Assembly: GCA_943325595.2 (NCBI GenBank)
Contig: CALPQA020000052.1
Span: 1 to 8,928, forward strand
Source of the DNA: Auritidibacter sp. Marseille-P8566
GTDB lineage: Bacteria; Bacteroidota; Bacteroidia; Flavobacteriales; Flavobacteriaceae
Reading direction: 5' to 3'
Length of the DNA stretch: 8,928 bases
This document shows positions 7,401-8,928 of this stretch, in pieces (within the stretch, counting starts at the first letter, position 1; every line of letters begins with the position of its first letter). The notes below the pieces were generated by a model, which was given only the letters and a program-made list of their open reading frames with translations, was not told the DNA's origin and did no database searches. A program made the translations under genes and the position numbers.

Positions 7401-8265
7401 GCATATCCGTAATTCTTTTTCCTGAATTCCCTGAAGCAGTAACATAATAATAGGACTTTGATGCAAACAAATTACTATTCGTTTTACTTTCATCGTTCCA
7501 ATTATCAATTCCTTCAGCATAGAAGAGGATGTAATCTTGTTCGTCAAAAATCCCATCACTTTCGCCAATAAATTGAATTGCATTTTCGGCCAAATCAGAA
7601 GGATAAAAAGTACTATTTAATAAAGGGAGCATGCGACCGCCATTACCAAAAACCTTTATGTTTCTTGGATCGCCAGAAACATTAACACCAATTTGCTTCA
7701 AAAAACTTTTAGACAATTTATAAACCCCCGATTTTATAACATAAAACCGATTCCAATCTCCAGATGCTAGAACGGAGTTGGTAATTTGGGTAACAGTATT
7801 TATTTCTCTGGTATTTCTTGAAGTATCGCTTTTTGAAAAATAATAGGAAAAAGACAGTATTTTTTTGAACTCATTTCCATCTTTTATAATTGGGGAGACG
7901 CTTAAAAAAGCAAAATTTTTGTCGCGTGCGGTACTGTTTCTTATTGTTGCAATAATTGTACTTGGTATTTTTGAAGTGTCCAAATCTCCAATTTGTTCGG
8001 GTGTAATTCTTTCAAAGACTACATCGGTAATTTTTAATGAGTTTTCCTCAATAAAAGTATCTTGTGAAAGATTTAAATTAAAGGCAATTGTTCTTGAATA
8101 GCTATCAAAACTGAAGTTTTCTGATTGAAATTGTGGTATATATAGTTTATTAGATCCAAAAGTAATTTCAGATTTCGGAATCCATTGAAGAGTCGCTTCG
8201 CCCTTTTGTTGTCCAAAAGAAGCAAAGGCGAATAATACAATTAGCAAATGTAGTTTTTCTTTCAT
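4435..8265 (-). CDS. porU: PorU, type IX secretion C-terminal signal peptidase (gingipain-like)
   Basis: PorU is a surface cysteine protease that cuts the C-terminal signal from T9SS cargo and helps attach cargo to the cell surface. The ATG at 8265 (1276 residues) starts a signal peptide, MKEKLHLLIVLFAFASFG, with Q19 probably first in the mature protein; a TTG at 8283 in the same frame is less likely. A large N-terminal beta-rich region (to about 530) is followed by a Peptidase C25 domain (about 535-916). H787 is in LGHGGEDG and C821 is in TCDFSRFDNP, the expected catalytic pair; DIAVGR (about 673-678) and FYLGDPALML (about 903-912) are family motifs. The C-terminus (about 1177-1276) resembles a T9SS sorting/FlgD-like domain: NYPNPF, ITWDGRDDFGDKIGKGVYVYKL and a final EKLVIL. 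In the family this domain stays uncleaved and docks on PorV. porV follows after 38 bp. Confidence 0.95.
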   Translation of the reverse strand: MKEKLHLLIVLFAFASFGQQKGEATLQWIPKSEITFGSNKLYIPQFQSENFSFDSYSRTIAFNLNLSQDTFIEENSLKITDVVFERITPEQIGDLDTSKIPSTIIATIRNSTARDKNFAFLSVSPIIKDGNEFKKILSFSYYFSKSDTSRNTREINTVTQITNSVLASGDWNRFYVIKSGVYKLSKSFLKQIGVNVSGDPRNIKVFGNGGRMLPLLNSTFYPSDLAENAIQFIGESDGIFDEQDYILFYAEGIDNWNDESKTNSNLFASKSYYYVTASGNSGKRITDMQQPSGAPTVSINSFDDYQFHEVDKVNVVRAGRQWFGEAFNIDNEQEFTFETPNAVPSSFAKLNINVGSDAYNATSFKVESNSQLVGTINLQPLSAGSGTELSTASLPYNTTIPAANTIKIKLTYNNNGVPSSKGYLDNILLSTKRNLTGYGKQFRFQYNDASTVIGIADYQFNTASGIKQIWDITDIYNATKIENASQPNFSFKANLGEVRNYIAIDETDFYTPLKDSQTRVTNQDLKGTIFKNQVNVFQDVDYLIVTPAFLKTQAEKLAVFHRSFSQLNVKVVTLESIYEEFSSGKQDIAAIRNFVKYIYENASTADKRIKYLNLFGDASFDYKDRIPNNSNIVPIYHALNSSTAGESSYASDDFFGYMDPTEGNVTNYFGGIDIAVGRMLVSTTSQAEEMVTKVLEYNAVKSYGNWRNNCVFISDDSDKPSDVSLQSRQNQLADRLVLEKPFINVKKILLDSYVQETSSGGNRYPKAREDIFNAFEKGALVFNYLGHGGEDGLTGERIWEKSDGQNLSNQYKYPLFITITCDFSRFDNPYRPTAGEYTYWNPKGGAISMITTIRSIGQGSAEYFNDKLAQYLFSYGSNQYTSIAESLRLAKNSNPSSSSNVVFYLGDPALMLAIPKPKIRLTKVNDIPVSGAIPDFQSLAYVKLSGEITDENNTLLPTYNGDLAVNIFDKNIVKTTFNNDGNSPPINFNTLGETIFRGNASISNGQFEFGFVVPRDIKIPVGNGRISFYSKKSQAFIDNTGIDTTIKIGGINTLAAADTTAPTVKLYMNDQTFVNGGITNASPFFLAFLEDENGINTASGIGHDIVGILDGNENLPYILNDYYETVPNNYKMGKLQFPFRNLASGLHTITFKAWDVYNNPITAEIQFVVVGDETVTLTNVLNYPNPFVNYTQFWFTHNHPFEPLEVQVQVMTITGKIVWTKNQMVTTDGFLSREITWDGRDDFGDKIGKGVYVYKLTVKSTLTNKKTEKFEKLVIL

Positions 8266-8414
8266 TTCAATGTAATAACGCAATATTGTATATAATAGTG
8301 CGTGTTTAAAAAATATTTTTTAGTGCAATATATATAATATTTGTCTTATTTTTGCGTTCAGATGTTGTTGCGATAAAATATTTAGAGCAATTATCATTAA
8401 ATTTTAAAAAATGT

Positions 8415-8445
8415 GTTGTGGTTTAATAGTTAATTATTATATTCG
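8415..8445 (+). promoter_or_regulatory. Candidate gldJ promoter
   Basis: On the plus strand GTTG (8415-8418) and TATATTCG (8438-8445) are separated by 19 bp, close to the Bacteroidota pattern TTTG-N19-TAnnTTTG with one change in each element. The implied leader is about 20 nt. A second -7 match, TATTTTTG (8347-8354), has no good -33 partner and would leave a leader of about 110 nt. No clear consensus match was found for the divergent porU promoter in the same 205-bp interval, which otherwise holds only A+T-rich sequence. Confidence 0.4.
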
Positions 8446-8471
8446 CCGCATATTTATTATCCATTAAAAGT

Positions 8472-8928
8472 ATGAAAACAAACAAAATTCTTTCGGTTAA
8501 TGTTTTACTAGCAATAGTTATCCTATTTGGGGTTTCTAGTTGTAGTAAAAAATCAAGTTCAAAAGCCGGATCTACAGCTACAGGTTGGAAAATCAACGAT
8601 AAAAAAGGTGGTTTTCAATACAACAGTAAGTTCAAGAAACAGGCAACTGCTCCAGGACTTGTTATGGTTGAAGGCGGAACATTTACAATGGGAAAAGTTC
8701 AAGATGATGTAATGCACGATTGGAATAATACTCCAAATCAACAACACGTTGCGTCATTCTATATGGATGAAACGGAGGTAACAAATTTAATGTACATGGA
8801 GTACTTAGATTGGTTGAAACGCGTTTTCCCACCAGAAGAAGAAAATTATAAAAACATCTATCCAGGTGCTTTACCAGACACTTTAGTTTGGAGAAACAGA
8901 TTGGGTTATAATGAAACGTACACGAATA
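8472..8928 (+). CDS. gldJ: GldJ, gliding motility / type IX secretion lipoprotein (3' end outside window)
   Basis: GldJ is a lipoprotein required for gliding motility and linked to T9SS function in Flavobacterium. The window holds 152 codons from the ATG at 8472. The N-terminus MKTNKILSVNVLLAIVILFGVSSCSKK is a lipoprotein signal with lipobox VSSC; C24 should be lipidated. A short Ser/Lys-rich linker follows. The segment from about 60, PGLVMVEGGTFTMGKVQDD, begins a formylglycine-generating-enzyme (SUMF1)-like fold, with FYMDETEVTNLMYMEYLDW characteristic of GldJ and its paralogue GldK. I prefer GldJ because of the divergent porU-porV neighbours and the sequence GWKINDKKGGFQYN after the linker. 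By family length more than two thirds of the gene lies outside the window, so catalytic-type cysteines cannot be judged. Confidence 0.93.
   Translation, partial: MKTNKILSVNVLLAIVILFGVSSCSKKSSSKAGSTATGWKINDKKGGFQYNSKFKKQATAPGLVMVEGGTFTMGKVQDDVMHDWNNTPNQQHVASFYMDETEVTNLMYMEYLDWLKRVFPPEEENYKNIYPGALPDTLVWRNRLGYNETYTN

Noticed and set aside
8266..8283. TTG start extending PorU by six residues
   Set aside because: The extension MRYYIE sits before a normal signal peptide that begins at the ATG at 8265, so it is not needed and would weaken the signal sequence layout.
8527..8747. 61-62-codon frames overlapping gldJ
   Set aside because: They overlap the clear lipoprotein and SUMF1-like coding frame and have no family features of their own.

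Overview
The window is A+T-rich and reads as a chromosomal segment of a Flavobacterium-like bacterium (Bacteroidota, Flavobacteriaceae). The evidence is the gene content: gliding lipoprotein GldJ and the type IX secretion (T9SS) proteins PorU and PorV. The start regions also lack Shine-Dalgarno sequences, and there are promoter-like sites of the Bacteroidota form (TTG/TTTG, about 19-20 bp, TAnnTTTG).

Layout from left to right. Five genes lie on the minus strand and one on the plus strand. Positions 1-1368 hold most of the pyruvate dehydrogenase E2 gene (3' end outside the window), and 1374-2372 hold the E1-alpha gene pdhA, 5 bp upstream of it. A 293-bp A+T-rich gap follows, with a candidate pdhA promoter and an inverted repeat. 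Next come cytidine deaminase cdd (2666-3148), a strong hairpin terminator (3163-3203), porV (3221-4396) and the long porU (4435-8265). A 205-bp divergent intergenic region separates porU from gldJ, which starts at 8472 on the plus strand and runs off the right edge after 152 codons.

How the genes work together. PorU is the cell-surface gingipain-like protease that removes the C-terminal sorting signal from T9SS cargo. PorV is the outer-membrane barrel that shuttles cargo from the translocon to PorU. GldJ is a lipoprotein needed for gliding and T9SS function. These three form a T9SS/gliding cluster. cdd (pyrimidine salvage) and pdhA-aceF (pyruvate to acetyl-CoA) are housekeeping genes beside it, apparently separated from it by the terminator.

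No mobile element, CRISPR array, tRNA or rRNA was seen. I found no wholly new system. The points most worth checking are small: a 7-bp tandem repeat inside the E2 coding sequence, a canonical EF-hand-type loop in PorV, a terminator that directly abuts the cdd start codon, and an inverted repeat at the predicted pdhA transcription start.
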